In this document: positions 23,023 to 36,800 of the stretch, piece by piece
Position numbering within the stretch: the first letter of the stretch is position 1
How the letters are laid out: every line of letters starts with the position of its first letter
Origin: Trileptium ribeirensis
Taxonomy: Eukaryota > Nematoda > Enoplea > Enoplida > Thoracostomopsidae
Assembly: GCA_030248225.1 (NCBI GenBank)
Contig: JASANE010005003.1
Span: forward strand, 33,139-97,138
Direction of reading: 5' to 3'
DNA: 64,000 nucleotides
Program-made: the position numbers and the translations under genes
Notes under the pieces: generated by a model
Told to the model about the DNA's origin: nothing
Seen by the model: the letters and a program-made list of their open reading frames with translations, nothing else
The model's database searches: none

Positions 23023-23128
23023 GTAACAACTTTAGCAATGTTGTTACATGCTCGCGCGTATGCGTAGCAATGGATCAAAGTTGTTTGCGCAGAAACCGCT
23101 TTGCGTAACAACTCATGAACGTTGTTAC
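23023..23128. promoter_or_regulatory. two dyads GTAACAAC-N8/9-GTTGTTAC
   Basis: Perfect 8-bp inverted repeats occur twice: 23023-23047 (9-bp spacer) and 23105-23128 (8-bp spacer), with starts 82 bp apart. They lie in a stretch open on the minus strand (22863-23159), so they could also be coding chance. The repeated spacing suggests a dimeric protein-binding site or paired hairpins. Function unknown. Confidence 0.5.
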
Positions 23129-23535
23129 ACACTGTCGAATGTTGTGCTTCCATAGACACGTGTGTATATGTTGACGATGTCGGGTAAACTGAATACTATT
23201 CTCTGTGAACGATGCACAAATAGACAATGCATTCAAGCGCTGTCACAACAGTTGCGCGATGAATCGGACAGCATTAAGCATACACATTGCAGCGATTCGC
23301 AGGATTCGGAATTTCCAGAAGCGTGAAAGGTACAACGTCGAATGGTCGTTCAAAGCTGTTGCTAGCAAGTAATTTGTCGGGCGGAGCCGAATTCGGTTGA
23401 ATTACCAACCGACGTGAAGTTTCAGACACAACAAACGCTGAAGAATGCGGTAAGCGATATTTAGCCTCAGTTTTATTCACTATCGCAATATGTTCTCAAA
23501 GGGAAAAGCTGATGTCGAAGTCAATTGCGGAGTCC

Positions 23536-23722
23536 ATCGAAACAATGATTCAAAAACCAGTACAGTTGCCACCACACAGTTTACCATTTTGCGATAGAAC
23601 TGAGGCACTACGTCAAGTGCACGAAATGCCTGACAAAGGAATCATTCATGGGTTATTTAGCCCGTAGACCTCGCTAATTTTATTAACAAACAATAAGGGT
23701 GTGTCATGGCGCATTTGCTTTT
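23536..23722 (+). pseudogene. Ty3/gypsy-type RT N-terminal fragment
   Basis: A short frame (one internal TAG) reads LPPHSLPFCDRTEALRQVHE, MPDKGIIHGLFSP, then TSLILLTNNKGVSWRICF. This is the fingers region of a gypsy-type reverse transcriptase (template loop, GII-x-SxSP, KKxGxxRxC). The palm motifs that should follow are missing. Weakly coding pieces at 23163-23530 may be the preceding protease part. It differs in sequence from the pol at 8-9 kb, so it comes from another family. Confidence 0.7.
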
Positions 23723-24391
23723 AGATCTCAATCCAATAATGCAGCTAATCGCAAACTTTGTTAACCAAGCGCAGCCGGGTTATCAAAATCATTTCATCCC
23801 TAGATCAATCACCAATGATCAACAAGGTAACGTTCGACCAGTTATTCCCTAGTGCCTACACTGAAGACGCACTAATCAGTCTGCTGGTTTTCCAGGTACT
23901 ATTTTGATCTTGTGGACATCTTAATAATAATTGGAAAAATTACACAAGCTTTTTAAATTCTGAAACAGCTCTAGTTTTGATTCTGATATGCAAATTTATT
24001 CAGCTCCCATGGTGCCTACGAGTCTTTACATTTAATGCAATGTTTTTCTTCTGAAACGCATTCATACGGCTCGAGAATGGAAATTCATTAACCATCATTC
24101 GCACAGCATGCTTTTACTAGTGTTCGAACAATATTGCCACACATGTTTATAATCAGGTAGATAATTCACATAAGGAAATGAATAATGTAACGGCAGAAAG
24201 GGGGTAAACCTCGACTCTTACATCTGCCTATAATTCTGTATTATATAATGTAATAAATTTAATCGACAAATACTTTATACTATATTCGTATTAAATACAA
24301 CAAATTTGGTAAGGAAACGTTGATACAAATTACTATGGTTAAGTAAAATAGAAACAGAAGAGGAGGGTAGACCCATTCCACTAACATTTGT

Positions 24392-24610
24392 TTAAAGGTT
24401 TCTAGTAAATTTTAGAAACTGGCTCAAATCTATTTCGTTTAAAAGTTCCTTAAATACATGGAGACTTGAAGCAGCTACCAAGGGTATACCGTTCACATAT
24501 TTGGGCAGGTTGTTCCAAACGTCAATATTACGTGGCAGAATATAATGGCTTAGTTAATTTGTTCTGCACTTTGGTTAAAGCAATTTAAATGGGTGATCTC
24601 GCGTGTTTTT
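24392..24610 (-). pseudogene. LINE (non-LTR) reverse transcriptase C-terminus
   Basis: Read on the minus strand: HPFKLLQPKCRTN, a stop, LSHYILPRNIDVWNNLPKY, VNGIPLVAASSLHVFKELL and NEIDLSQFLKF, ending at stop 24392-24394. The WNxLP box followed by FKxxL is typical of the extreme C-terminus of jockey/CR1-like LINE ORF2 proteins. The rest of the element is not visible upstream, as expected for a 5'-truncated or decayed insertion. Confidence 0.75.
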
Positions 24611-25042
24611 GCAGTTGAAAGTTGTTGAAAGTTTTGTAGTTTTTAGTCTAAGTGTGCAATTATATTAACTACATAGCTACAGCATACCAGTTTCTTTTAA
24701 ATAATGTGCAACAGACATAATTTTCATTTATATGTATTACAGGTTTACCAGGCTGCCAGGGTGTTTCAGGTCCAAACTCGCCCCAAAACCCCGGGTTGGT
24801 CACCAATCCCTCAATTGTATCCTTCCCTCTCCTAGGTTTTTTCCTTTTCATGATTTTGTTGTTTTCGTTTTTTGTGCTAATTGGCATATTAAGCACTGGT
24901 TTAAATTATTAGTTAACATGTGTAGGCATTATTGATTTTGTTCTAATTAAGTCTAGGATCGGCCTCGGCTGAGTTGAGAGGTCGTAAACAACGGCAAGCG
25001 TGCATATTTTAATCTTTTCAATTTTAATACGTAAAAGCTTAC

Positions 25043-28000
25043 TGTCAACTTTTGGGCAGGTCCAACCTTGTATTTTTCATTTCCCAGAAACCATATTTTA
25101 CTAATCTGAATTTTATTCCTAAAATTGTAATGAACTAATTACCCTCCCCTGGGGAGATAGTGACTCTCCCGGAGGGGCGACTTTTATAGCCTCGATTGTT
25201 AGGACATTTTCTACTATTCTGGGCATGGGAAATCTCTATTTTCCTATATTAGGGTTATAGGACCCCCTAATTATAACCTACAAGTTAAAAGGTACAATTC
25301 CACATATTTAGTATTTTCAACCAAATACCAAGATTAATTCCACTTTCAAAACTTTCCTTAAAGGGGGTGGTGGTTATGCATCCCGAGCGGAATGGCACAC
25401 GGCCACACCTTGGGTAACCACCCCATTTTACTCCTATTTCGGGGATTATTATTTCCTAAACTCGGGTCGGAATTTACAAATTTACGAATTCCCTTGTCTT
25501 TGATTTAAATAATACAATTCTTCTGGATTTATTATTTCCCTCTGATGGGGTATACTACTATATCATACTTCGTCCCCGGTAAGGTAACATTCATTTTCAC
25601 TTAGGTGCACCTTTTACTTACCCTTATCCTGGGATACATTACCCCTATACCCTGATACTATACTTGATTTTACCTAAAAATCCACTTTTTTACGTTATTA
25701 TTGAATTTATAAATATACTAGTGTTTCATTAGGTAGAAACCACTTCTATCCTAAGGTGGGACTACATTTCATCTTTTCCCTGGACCAACAACACCCTAAT
25801 CGTCCCATAATCCTATTTTTCCTAATCCTTGGTGTCCCATAATTTTAACCATTTTCTTTCGAAATTAAATACGTTGTCAACTTTTGGGCAGGTCCAACCT
25901 TGTATTTCCCTCCTCATAGACAATATTTTATAGGTCTTGACCTAATTTCTAAAATCACACCGACTTCATTACCCTCCCCCGGGGGATATCCATCTTCCCA
26001 CCGGGGTGACTCCTATACTTACTTCCGAAATTGAGAAAACGATCTAAATTTCATATTTCATCTGTTATTTCCTACTCCCTCTCGACATATTACCCTTTAA
26101 AACTAACTCAAAATCCATGAATTTACAAATTCCCTTATTTTTACTTAAATAACACATTTCTCTTAGATTTATCATTATCTCCTCCCGGTGGGATGGATTA
26201 TAGTCCATAACGGGCAAGTTTCCGCTTATTTCCACTCGGGTGAACTTCTCCCCTATTCCTATTTTTAGATACATCATCCCTATACCCTAATTCCACACTC
26301 TATTTTACTTAGAAATCGATATTTTTACCTTTCTATCAAATTTACAAATGTATTAAGATTTTTGCTACTTGGGTATAACTTTTACCTGTTGCTGGATTAC
26401 ATTTAATCTTTTCCTTATGCTAAAACCACCCTAATACTATTATTACTTCATCTTTATTAAGTTAGGAATTTCCTAAATTTTACCACCTTGTCCTTACTTG
26501 AATACTTCGATATTTGATTTTTTCTAACCATATACGACTCCTTAAACATTTAAAACTATACAATGGGGTTCCCCTCATTCATTTCCCTCTGGAAATATAC
26601 TTAACCCTCATGGGATACCTCTAGGTGACCCTATTTCTCACCCAAAACTCTTGAAAAATTTTCTAAAAATTTGCAAAATATTATTACTAATATATATATT
26701 ATTATTATTGTTATTAAATAAAATTAGCTAGCTATTATTATTACTTTGGTGTGACGCTAGCTACCGGACTAGTTTATTGTTATTGAACGACGTGGAAGAC
26801 GAGTGCGCGATAGATAGATGTTGCGTTGTATATTTGACAGTTTTGTTTTCTTGTGGATTATTATGTTTCTTTCTTTCTTTCGTTATTAATTATATATTAT
26901 ATATATATATTCCGTTACTTGCCATTACGTGGATGGTTTTCTTTTTCTTGGTGTTTGGAGCGCTATTATACGATAGTTAGTGACAACCTATAGTAATTTC
27001 GTGATCCATGTAGGAACCCCTGGTGTCATACTTATACGGTCTCTGTTCGTGAATTTTCGTGGCATTGGGACACAAAATTACCGAGCGACATCCATGCACA
27101 TACATACATACATACACGCACATAAGTAAAATTAGGCTCACTCGCAGTGACTTTGCAGGAGGTTACCTGCATTTCTGGACCCTGCCGAGGTGGCGGGTGT
27201 GCTAGGCAGAGTAAGTCCTAGCCGGGTTATAAGGCAGACCAGAAGAAGGGTATCTCATTCCTTAAACGGGAACCTCTGGGTGGGATTGGTCTTTCTTCCT
27301 TTCCGGCACCTTTTTAACACCCGTTGGACTCCAGGCTGCCACAACATGGGCTGCTCTATCGTCGAAGGCTGTGACATTGCAAACATTCCTTAGGGTGGGA
27401 CATAGTTGTCGGAACTATGTCTTAGCGCAAGCCTCGCCTAGGGGTTGTCCAATGCACAGGCCGGGAAAATATTACGCTTAGGGGGCTTGGCAGTTATGGG
27501 CCAACAATTTAGGGAAAATCCTGTGTCACTTGTCCCTCAACACTAACACTAACACTTAAAATTCTTTGGTTTTTCAGGGTTACGAACCACACGAACATTT
27601 CAGGTAGTACGATTTTAGGTACATGTATCCTATAATGCATGATCGCACGTTCTTGTCCTAAAACCGCTTTAAAAATATAAAAATTTATAAAAACTGTTGT
27701 AGGAAGATTGGTTTCGCAGTGCGAAACTCACGGTTATCACTATGACCTCAATATTTGGGAAGTTTGTTATGGTTGTTATACCGGGTGCATAATGCCTGGA
27801 TTTTGTTAAGTATTGTTCCATAATTTTTTATTGTTTTCTAACGATGTTACCATAAAATCTTTGAAACATTTCCAGCTAACATCGGGTAATAAAATTTCTA
27901 CTATACGGCTGTGCATGTCATTTATCCAGCAGGACCTGATGGTGTTGTTTTTTTTCATTATTTATACTTGTAGTTTACTGCTTATAGCCAACGGATGGTG

Positions 28001-31000
28001 CAGGTCACCAACGCGTGCGCTATTCTTTGTAAAATACTCCAGGTGGCAGGGCCACGTTATTTTGCTAGCACTTGCTCACTTGGCATTTACCAGTTTGGTG
28101 CGGGAATATTAGCCAAGTTGTTATCAAAGACTCTGGTTTTAATGGATTGCTAGATTCGTTATTGTAGTGGTGTTATTCTTGAACTATTTTCAGACGACTT
28201 GTAAATATTTATAGCTTTAGCGTTCTGGTGCAATCTTTCGACATTAATATTACGATCTCTAAAGGTAAAACCCAGATCTTTGTTTTATGCATAAACTAGG
28301 TAAAAGGTAAACGGTCGTTCTGGGTAAAAGAATTTTCCAGTATTGCAGGACAAGCTAACAATTTTATAAGAAATCCCTCAAAGCTCCAGTCTTCATCTCA
28401 ACTCTGGCCGCTTGTCGAGCTGAGATGGAGCTTGGATGCCTTCAGAACTTGTATGGTTCAACCCTACTCCTATTCGATCACCTATGGTAAAATTTATTAG
28501 TTCAAATTTTCTAATTTTGTTTTCCAAAATTTATGCCAAAACTTATTCAAATTTTATTTACTACGCGCTACGGGACTGTTACGCGGACTCTTCGCCGTAG
28601 CGACATTTTGCCTAAAACATCTTGCATGAAATTTATAAGTATTGAATCCAGAGCCTGTGTTCCTGGACACGTTCTGGTGGACTCTAAGCTTAGGGGTGTA
28701 CTAGCCTACACGGGCATGGTACTGCCATATAAAACCATACAAGAAACCTTTAAGTAAATAATCGTTTTAATTCGCTATATTGTAATTTTGTTTTTTTCTT
28801 TTTCTTCAGACTTCAAAACTTTTGCATAACCTTTTTAACTACATCTTAAATTTATTCGTTTTCACAATTCAAACTTTTACAACGTTTTACTTAGTGTCAT
28901 AGCTTATTCTAGTCAAAGTTTTATAAATGCACCATGGCCTGTCATCCGGACTCGCCAGGGTACAGTCAGCACTAGCACGGAAATGCAATCGTACTAATCA
29001 AAATTCAGTTTAGCCCCAACTTAATTTTGAAGATGTTACGTCTAAAAGGATGCCAAGTGCACCAACGCCATCCATACGTAAACTCCCAATTTTTATCCCA
29101 TGGCAATTTACTTTTTAATGTGAACAACGGTTTGCATCTGTTTAGGTTGCAAGATACAATTGGTAATCAACTCGAATTGGTTGAACTGTAATTTATTTTA
29201 GTGTATATACGTTCATACGGCCTATTCAGCTTAGTTCACCATTAGTTACCTAACGTTGACCTAAACTCGATATCCCTGCCCGGGACAATGACATGTCTAC
29301 CGCTGGGAACTCGCGCAACTCTCATCCAGTGATAAAGGGTGTCTCCGACCGCTGGTAGACCGGTTCATCCCCTTTGGTGGCTTCTTCCCCTTATTCTTGA
29401 TTTCACTTCCTTCTGGGCAATTCTCGAACTCGCTCTCAGCTTTCACCCCTTACCCTCTGGCCACCATTGGAGGTGTCGGTTACGTTTTGGTAAGAAACGT
29501 GCCGCGGAGAAGGCCGATAAACTCACATACGTTAATATTTAACCTTTTCTAAATTTATACCATTTCCTGAACCTCTAAACGATTCATTGGGGTCTTAACT
29601 TACCATACCTATCCAGCAATCTACATCCTCATGGTGGGATACCCCTAAATTGTTCTCTTTTCGACCCTAAAAGTTCTTGGAAATTTTCTAAAATTTTGAA
29701 AATATTATTAAGTAAAATTTATTAATAAATAAATTACTTTAGCTACCATTTCACTGCGGTGTAAACAATCGGCAAATATGCGCATGCGCCGGCAGCCATT
29801 TTGGCTGAAATAGTCGTTGTTATTGTTCGATTGGACGACGGTTGCGCGACGTGTTTTCTTGTTCTCCAGTATTAATTAGTGTTTTGTTAATGTGTATTGT
29901 GTGAAGTTTTCTCTTTTATATTTTTCTTCTCTTATTGTCACATTTTTGCGAATTTTCTACTTTTTATTATTCTTCTTATTATGTTACTTTATTATAATAG
30001 TATGAAGTATTATTATTACTAAATTTTGCTATTACTATAAGTTCGCGTCGGATTTATACGGTTTTTCAACAGGTGCTTTTTGGTTTTACGGTACCCCTAC
30101 TCATGCTATCCACAGAGATTCACGCATAGTGCTTTTAAATAGTTAGTAATTCCGAAAGGTAGGTACACATATAGCCCCCTACCCATAAATAGGTGCAAAC
30201 ACAGGTTACATTATATAGTGACAATGCAGGAGGCTCGTCCTGTACTCTCGGAATCCTGCCTAGGTGGCGGGATGGCTAGGCATAGTAAGCCCTAGCCGGG
30301 TTTATGGCAGACCAGAAAGAGGGCAGCCCATCCCCTAAACGGGAACCTCTGGGTGGGATTGGTCTTTTCCCTTTTCCGGCACCTTTTTACCACCCGTTGG
30401 TACCAGGCCGTCTTCTATGGGCTGCTCTATCGTCGAAGGCTGCGGTGTTGCAAGTATGCTCTAGGGTGGGACATAATTACCTGAATTATGTCTTAGCGCG
30501 AGCCTCGCCTAGGGGTTACCCAGCATGCAGCCCGGGGAAATTTTACGCTTAGGGGGCTTGGCGTTTATGGTGCAACACCCACGTTCTATTTAGGGGCATC
30601 CTGTGTCACTTGTCCTTTAAACTAACACATAAATTTCGTTAGATTTTTCAGGCTTACGAGGTTCACGGCTTCATCAGGTAGTTACGAGTTCGGTGCATGT
30701 ATCCGATAATACATGATATTTACGAACCGATCATTCTCAAAAATTTCAAAACAAAATCAATATAAAAATTGTTACCCCCGTATACACTCCATATTGCGGG
30801 ACATGAGAAGCATATTTGTGCTTCATTACCGTTACTATTTGATATCTTCCTACCCCAGGTGCATAATGCCGGGGCTGTTAAGTTTTACATATATTGCGTT
30901 GGATACTAATACTGTTACTTTGTTTATTTCTTGTTCTTAAACTTTCAAGCTAACAACGGGTATTAAAATTTTTCAGCGGAACTTGTGTCGTTGATCGAAC

Positions 31001-32902
31001 TTGAGCCGATCCCTAATTATTCAGTTGTCTTGTTAATCCACCCAAAGGTGCTGGTCACCTGTAGGGATGCGTTTATTCTCCCTTGCACTAGCCCTAGCTG
31101 GTCCCTAGGATCTTATTGTTCCACGCTTTAGAGGTGCTAGGCACTTACCGGGAATCCTTAGCTTGTCACTGCGATACGTTTACGTCACCCAGCTATATCG
31201 TTATTGCACTACTTGTCATTTAATTTTAGGCAATCTGTATATAGCAATAGTTTTAGTGTCCTGGTGCAATTATACTTCACCCCAATACTAGTACTACGAT
31301 ACAACAGGTAATACTCCAATTTCTTATTTAATGGTTAACATACAGACGAAGTTAGCACAGTATAAGGTGTGTCCCACCATAGCTTGCAAATCTTAACCCC
31401 ATGGATAAAAGTAACTCTTTAGCTCCATACCCTGCCTTAACTCGGGCCGCTCTGCTGAGTTAAGTCAGAGTTTGGACGCCTTCAGAGCTAATGCAGCTCA
31501 CTTCTCCCTTAATAGTGACGAATTAATGATAAAAACTAAAAGTAAGAACAATGTTATCTAGTTGCTTTCTTTTAAAATTTACACGGAAAATTTCGGTTAA
31601 CAAATGCTATTGATTGTTACTCGAACACTTTTTGATAATGATATTTTCAAAGGAATATCTCGACATTGAAATTAGTCTTTTCATTTGTTAGCATTACTCG
31701 ATGCCAATCTAAATTTCGCTGTTCACGGGTCTACTCGGGCGCACCGTGGCAGTATTGAATTTTGTAAGTAATTACAAACAGAATTTTCTAAAAAGTTCTA
31801 GGTTGAATTTTCTGCCAGCCTACGCGGGCACTGGAAATATTCTGGAAATACTACGCGGAGTCTTACAGTGGCTTGTCAAAATGCTACGGACTCGCTGCTC
31901 GAGCTCGCTGTAGTTTAAAGATAGCTTTTCACTCCCTAGTGGACATTAGTAGGATTGTAATACTTGTGCCTCTTTACAGCTTGACCAATCTCGTCTAAAA
32001 TTCTCGCCTTTAATATATACTGTGTATAGGAAAATTCATCTCAGTAAAATTTAAATTTTACACCAAGCTTTAATTCACAATCAAAATCTATGTTTCCTAA
32101 AATTTATTTTTAACTCAACCTTATACCATGGCTCGTTATGCGAACTCGCCAAGGTATATAAAAATAAGCGTTGAGGGCATGATTACTCGGACTCGTCGAC
32201 GCTGATCCAATTTCTTGAGTTCAGTTCTAAATTCCATTTAGCTAGACCCATTCTTAAAGCCTTTTCTAACATCAAAATTCATTACCCAAGGCTCGTCTCT
32301 TGGACTCGCCCAGGGAATACTCATCAGTAGCACAGATACTCGATTCCGCTGACTAAATTTCACTTTGTACCAAATAAATCATTCCAAATTTGCTTCGGCT
32401 GAAGGGTGCCGGGTGCACAAAATCAAGCCAAGCTACATTTGCAATTTTTGCTCCAGTTAAATTTATTTTTCCCTAGTTTCTCCAATACTTTTACGTCACA
32501 AATGGTTCCGTTCAAATAGTACATAAGCTACAACTAATACTCCACTTGAATTACTGAGGCATTTGTTTAAAGTAACTTACTCACTACATACGGCCAACCT
32601 AGCTTATTTTATGGACGGTTTTATGATCCAGATACAACCTTGATATCCCTGCCCGGGACAATGACATGTCTACCATTGGGAACTCGCGCAACTTTCCTCC
32701 CGTGACAAAGGGTATCTCCGACCGCTGGTAGACCGGTCCATCCCCTTTGGTGGCTCTTTTCCCCTTATATTTGACTTTACTTATATTCTTTGGGTAATTC
32801 CCAAACTCGCTCTGCTTGCACCCCTTTCTCTTTGGCCACCATTGGAGATGTCGATTACGTTTTGGTAAGAAACGTGCCGCGGAGAAGGCCGATAAGCTCA
32901 CA
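25043..32902 (+). mobile_element. very long solo LTR, outer copy, split by a nested copy
   Basis: It begins TGTCAACTTTTGGGCAGG and ends GCCGATAAGCTCACA, the same termini as the other two copies. Removing the inserted copy (25875-29527 and one 5-bp duplication) leaves about 4.20 kb, close to the 4.22 kb of the copy at 46-50 kb. No open frame is shared between copies. It contains a GCGCATGCGC / CAGCCATTTTGGCTG pair near 29780-29807 (NRF1- and YY1-like) and a strongly conserved block near 30250-30545. The flanks do not show a matching target duplication (CTTAC against CTAGG). It could be a recombinant between two insertions. Confidence 0.8.
25875..29527 (+). mobile_element. very long solo LTR, nested copy with TACGT duplication
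   Basis: This 3653-bp copy starts TGTCAAC and ends CTCACA. It is flanked by TACGT at 25870-25874 and 29528-29532, a perfect 5-bp target-site duplication. It sits inside the outer copy, whose homologous sequence stops at the left duplication and resumes after the right one. It is about 550 bp shorter than the other copies and lacks the GCGCATGCGC segment near 26750, so it carries a deletion. No polypurine tract, primer-binding site or gag-pol is present, as expected for a solo LTR. Confidence 0.88.
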
Positions 32903-33855
32903 CTAGGCACGCCAGAGCACGATCTCGCGCACCCCAGTTATTTATATATATACTTGGTGGCCAGGATTGTAACTAAATTGTAAAATTGGTGTGTTATATA
33001 TAGTAGTCTCTGGGAGTCGGAGCGTCGCGTAATCACGAAGTTACACTGCCGCAGAAAGAAATCCAGCTCCGACACATACGTTCACGCAATATTAAGCGCG
33101 GCTATGGAAACCCGAGTGTAGGCGTATCCTAAATTCCGAATTGTTAATCCACTGGGCGAAGGGCCGAGTATAAACACATCCAGCAGGACAACGATACACC
33201 GTAACCAACATGTAATGTACGCAACGCTTTAAGTATCAGCACTCCGCTCTATGACCCTCGAAATCAAGATCAAGCGTATAAACTCACTAAAGCTATACCC
33301 AGTGATATTAGCTAGGTAAACAATACGATAGAAAACCCGTATGTCGATAAAACACGTTCAAGCTAACACAGAAAACTTTGCCGCACTCTCGATGAAGACA
33401 AGCAACAAACTGACAATAAAACAAAATCAAGCTTCAAATAGAACATAGCTAGTGAATGAAAAGCGCGCATTTATGCAAATTAGGAAAAAGAAAAATTTAA
33501 GATTTTAGAATTTTATAGAAACTAAAATTTGGGGGACACGTATAATAACATTATTTAGTGAAAAATACTGAAAAAATGGGGTTTAGCCCCGGGAATCCCC
33601 TGGCAGCCTACTACACCACCGATACTTGGCACGGTACAATAAACGCAGTAGTGTGAAATGATACCTATATAATTCCATACCTAAACTTGCGACTAGCTAT
33701 GTGTTTAGCTATACAAATATAAAATATACTAAAACCAGTATAAATCCCAAAATTCTCCCATATACATACACCCTCCAAAACCTAAATTTTTCGCATAAAA
33801 TTATCTAAAATTCACATTTTATTTTCAAACACCCTATTTCCTAACCCATATTTCG

Positions 33856-36800
33856 TAAAAATAGTTCTGCGACAAGAGTGGTTTCGATTTGGAGCACACT
33901 GCCTTCTCATCTCGAGATTAGTGACATGTAAAAATAGTTCTGCGACAAGACTGATTTCATTCAGACACACTGCCTTCTCATGTCGAGATTAATGACATGT
34001 CAAAATAGTTATGCGACAAGAATGATTTGGAGCACACTGCCTTCTCATGTCGAGATTAATGACATGTAAAAATAATTCTGCGACAAGAATGATTTCGACT
34101 TGGAGCACACAGCCTTCTCATGTCGAGATTAATGACATGTAAAAATGCATTCTCGACAAAGTCGTTTCATTTTGGAGCACACTGCCTTCTCATCTCGAGA
34201 TTAGTGACATGTAAAAATAGTTTTGGGACAAGAGTGATTTCAATTTGGAGCACACTGCCTTCTCATGTCGAGATTAATGACATGTAAAAATAGTTCTGGG
34301 ACAAGAGTGATTTCGATTTGGAGCACACTGCCTTCTCATGTCGAGATTAATGACATGTAAACATAGTTCTGGGACAAGAGTGATTTCGATTTGGAGCACA
34401 CTGCCTTCTCATGTCGAGATTAATGACATGTAAAAATAGTTCTGGACAAGAGTGATTTCGATTTGGAGCACACTGCCTTCTCATGTCGAGATTAATGACA
34501 TGTATAAAATAGTTCTGCGACAAGTGTGATTTCGATTTGGAGCACACTGCCTTCTCATGACGAGATTAATGACATGTAAAAATAGTTCTGGGACAAGAGT
34601 GATTTCGATTTGGAGCACACTGCCTTCTCATGTCGAGATTAATGACATTGAAAAATAGTTCTGGGACAAGAATGATTTCGATTTGGAGCACACTGCCTTC
34701 TCATGTCTAGATTAATGACATGTAAAATAGTTCTGGGACAAGAGTGATTTCGATTTGGAGCACACTGCCTTCTCATGTCGAGATTAATGACATGTAAAAA
34801 TAGTTCTGCGACAAGAGTGATTTCGATTTGGAGCACACTGCCTTCTCATGTCGAGATTAATGACATGTAAAAATAGTTCTGCGACAAGAATGATTTCGAT
34901 TTGGAGCACACTGCCTTCTCATGTCGAGATTAATGACATGTAAAAATAGTTCTGCGACAAGAATGATTTCGATTTGGAGCACACTGCCTTCTCATGTCGA
35001 GATTAATGACATGTAAAAATTGTTCTGCGACAAGAGTGATTTCGATTTGGAGCACACTTCCTTCTCATGTCGAGATTAATGACATGTAAAAATAGCTCTG
35101 CGACAAGAATGATTTCGATTTGGAGCACACTGCCTTCTCATGTCGAGATTAATGACATGTAAAAATAGTTCTGCGACAAGAATGATTTCGATTTGGAGCA
35201 CACTGCCTTCTCATGTCGAGATTAATGACATGTAAAAATAGTTCTGCGACAAGAATGATTTCGATTTGGAGCACACTGCCTTCTCATGTCGAGATTAATG
35301 ACATGTAAAAATAGTTCTGCGACAAGAGTGGTTTCGATTTGGAGCACACTGCCTTCTCATCTCGAGATTAGTGACATGTAAAAATAGTTCTGCGACAAGA
35401 GTGATTTCGATTTGGAGCACACTGCCTTCTCATGTCGAGATTAATGACATGTCAAAATAGTTATGCGACAAGAATGATCTCGATTTGGAGCACACTGCCT
35501 TCTCATGTCGAGATTAATAACATGTAAAAATAATTCTGCAAAAAAAAAAAAAAAAAAAAAAAACCCCCCAAAACGACAAGAATGATTTCGATTTGGAGCA
35601 CACTGCCTTCTCATGTCGAGATTAATGACATGTAAAAATAAAAAAAAAAATAATGGGAAAGAATGATTCCATTGATAAGTATGTGAGATAATGAATTAAA
35701 TAGCGGAAAAAGATCGAGCAAGCACACGCCCCAGTTCTGCGACAAGAGTGGTTTCGATTTGGAGCACACTGCCTTCTCATGTCGAGATTAGTGACATGTA
35801 AAAATAGTTCTGCGACAAGAGTGATTTCGATTTGGAGCACACTGCCTTCTCATGTCGAGATTAATGACATGTAAAAATAGAAAAAAAACACCCAAAAAAA
35901 CAAAATTCTGCGACAAGAATGATTTCGATTTGGAGCACACTGCCTTCTCATGTCGAGATTAATGACATGTAAAAATAGTTCTGCGACAAGAATGATTTCG
36001 ATTTGGAGCACACTGCCTTCTCATGTCGAGATTATTGACATATAAAAATAGATCTGCGACAATTGTGATGTCGATTTGGAGCAATCTTCATTCTCATGTC
36101 GAGATTATTGACATGTAAAAATAGCTCTGCGACAAGAATGATTTCGATTTGGAGCACACTGCCTTCTCATGTCGAGATTAATTAGATGGAAATATAGGTC
36201 TGCGACAAGTGTTATATCGTTTTGGAGAACACTGCCTTCTCATGTCGAGATTAGTGACATGTAAAAATAGTTCTGCGACAAGAGTGATTTCGATTTGGAG
36301 CACACTGCCTTCTCATGTCGAGATTAATGACATGTAAAAATAGTTCTGCGACAAGAATTATTTCGATTTGAAGCACACTGCCTTCTCATGTCGAGATTAA
36401 TGACATGTAAAAATAGTTATGCGACAAGATTTTATTTTTGGGCCCTCCTTCTCTTCGAGATCACTACATGTAAATATATCTGCGACATAGAGTGGTTTCG
36501 ATTTGGAGCACACTGCCTTCTCATCTCGAGATTAGTGACATGTAAAAATAGAAAAAAACACCCACAAAAAATTCTGCGACAAGACTGATTTCGATTTGGA
36601 GCACACTGCCTTCTCATGTCGAGATTAATGACATGTCAAAATAGTTATGCGACAAGAATGATCTCGATTTGGAGCACACTGCCTTCTCATGTCGAGATTA
36701 ATGACATGTAAAAATAATTCTGCGACAAGAATGATTTCGACTTGGAGCACACAGCCTTCTCATGTCGAGATTAATGACATGTAAAAATAGTTCTGCGACA

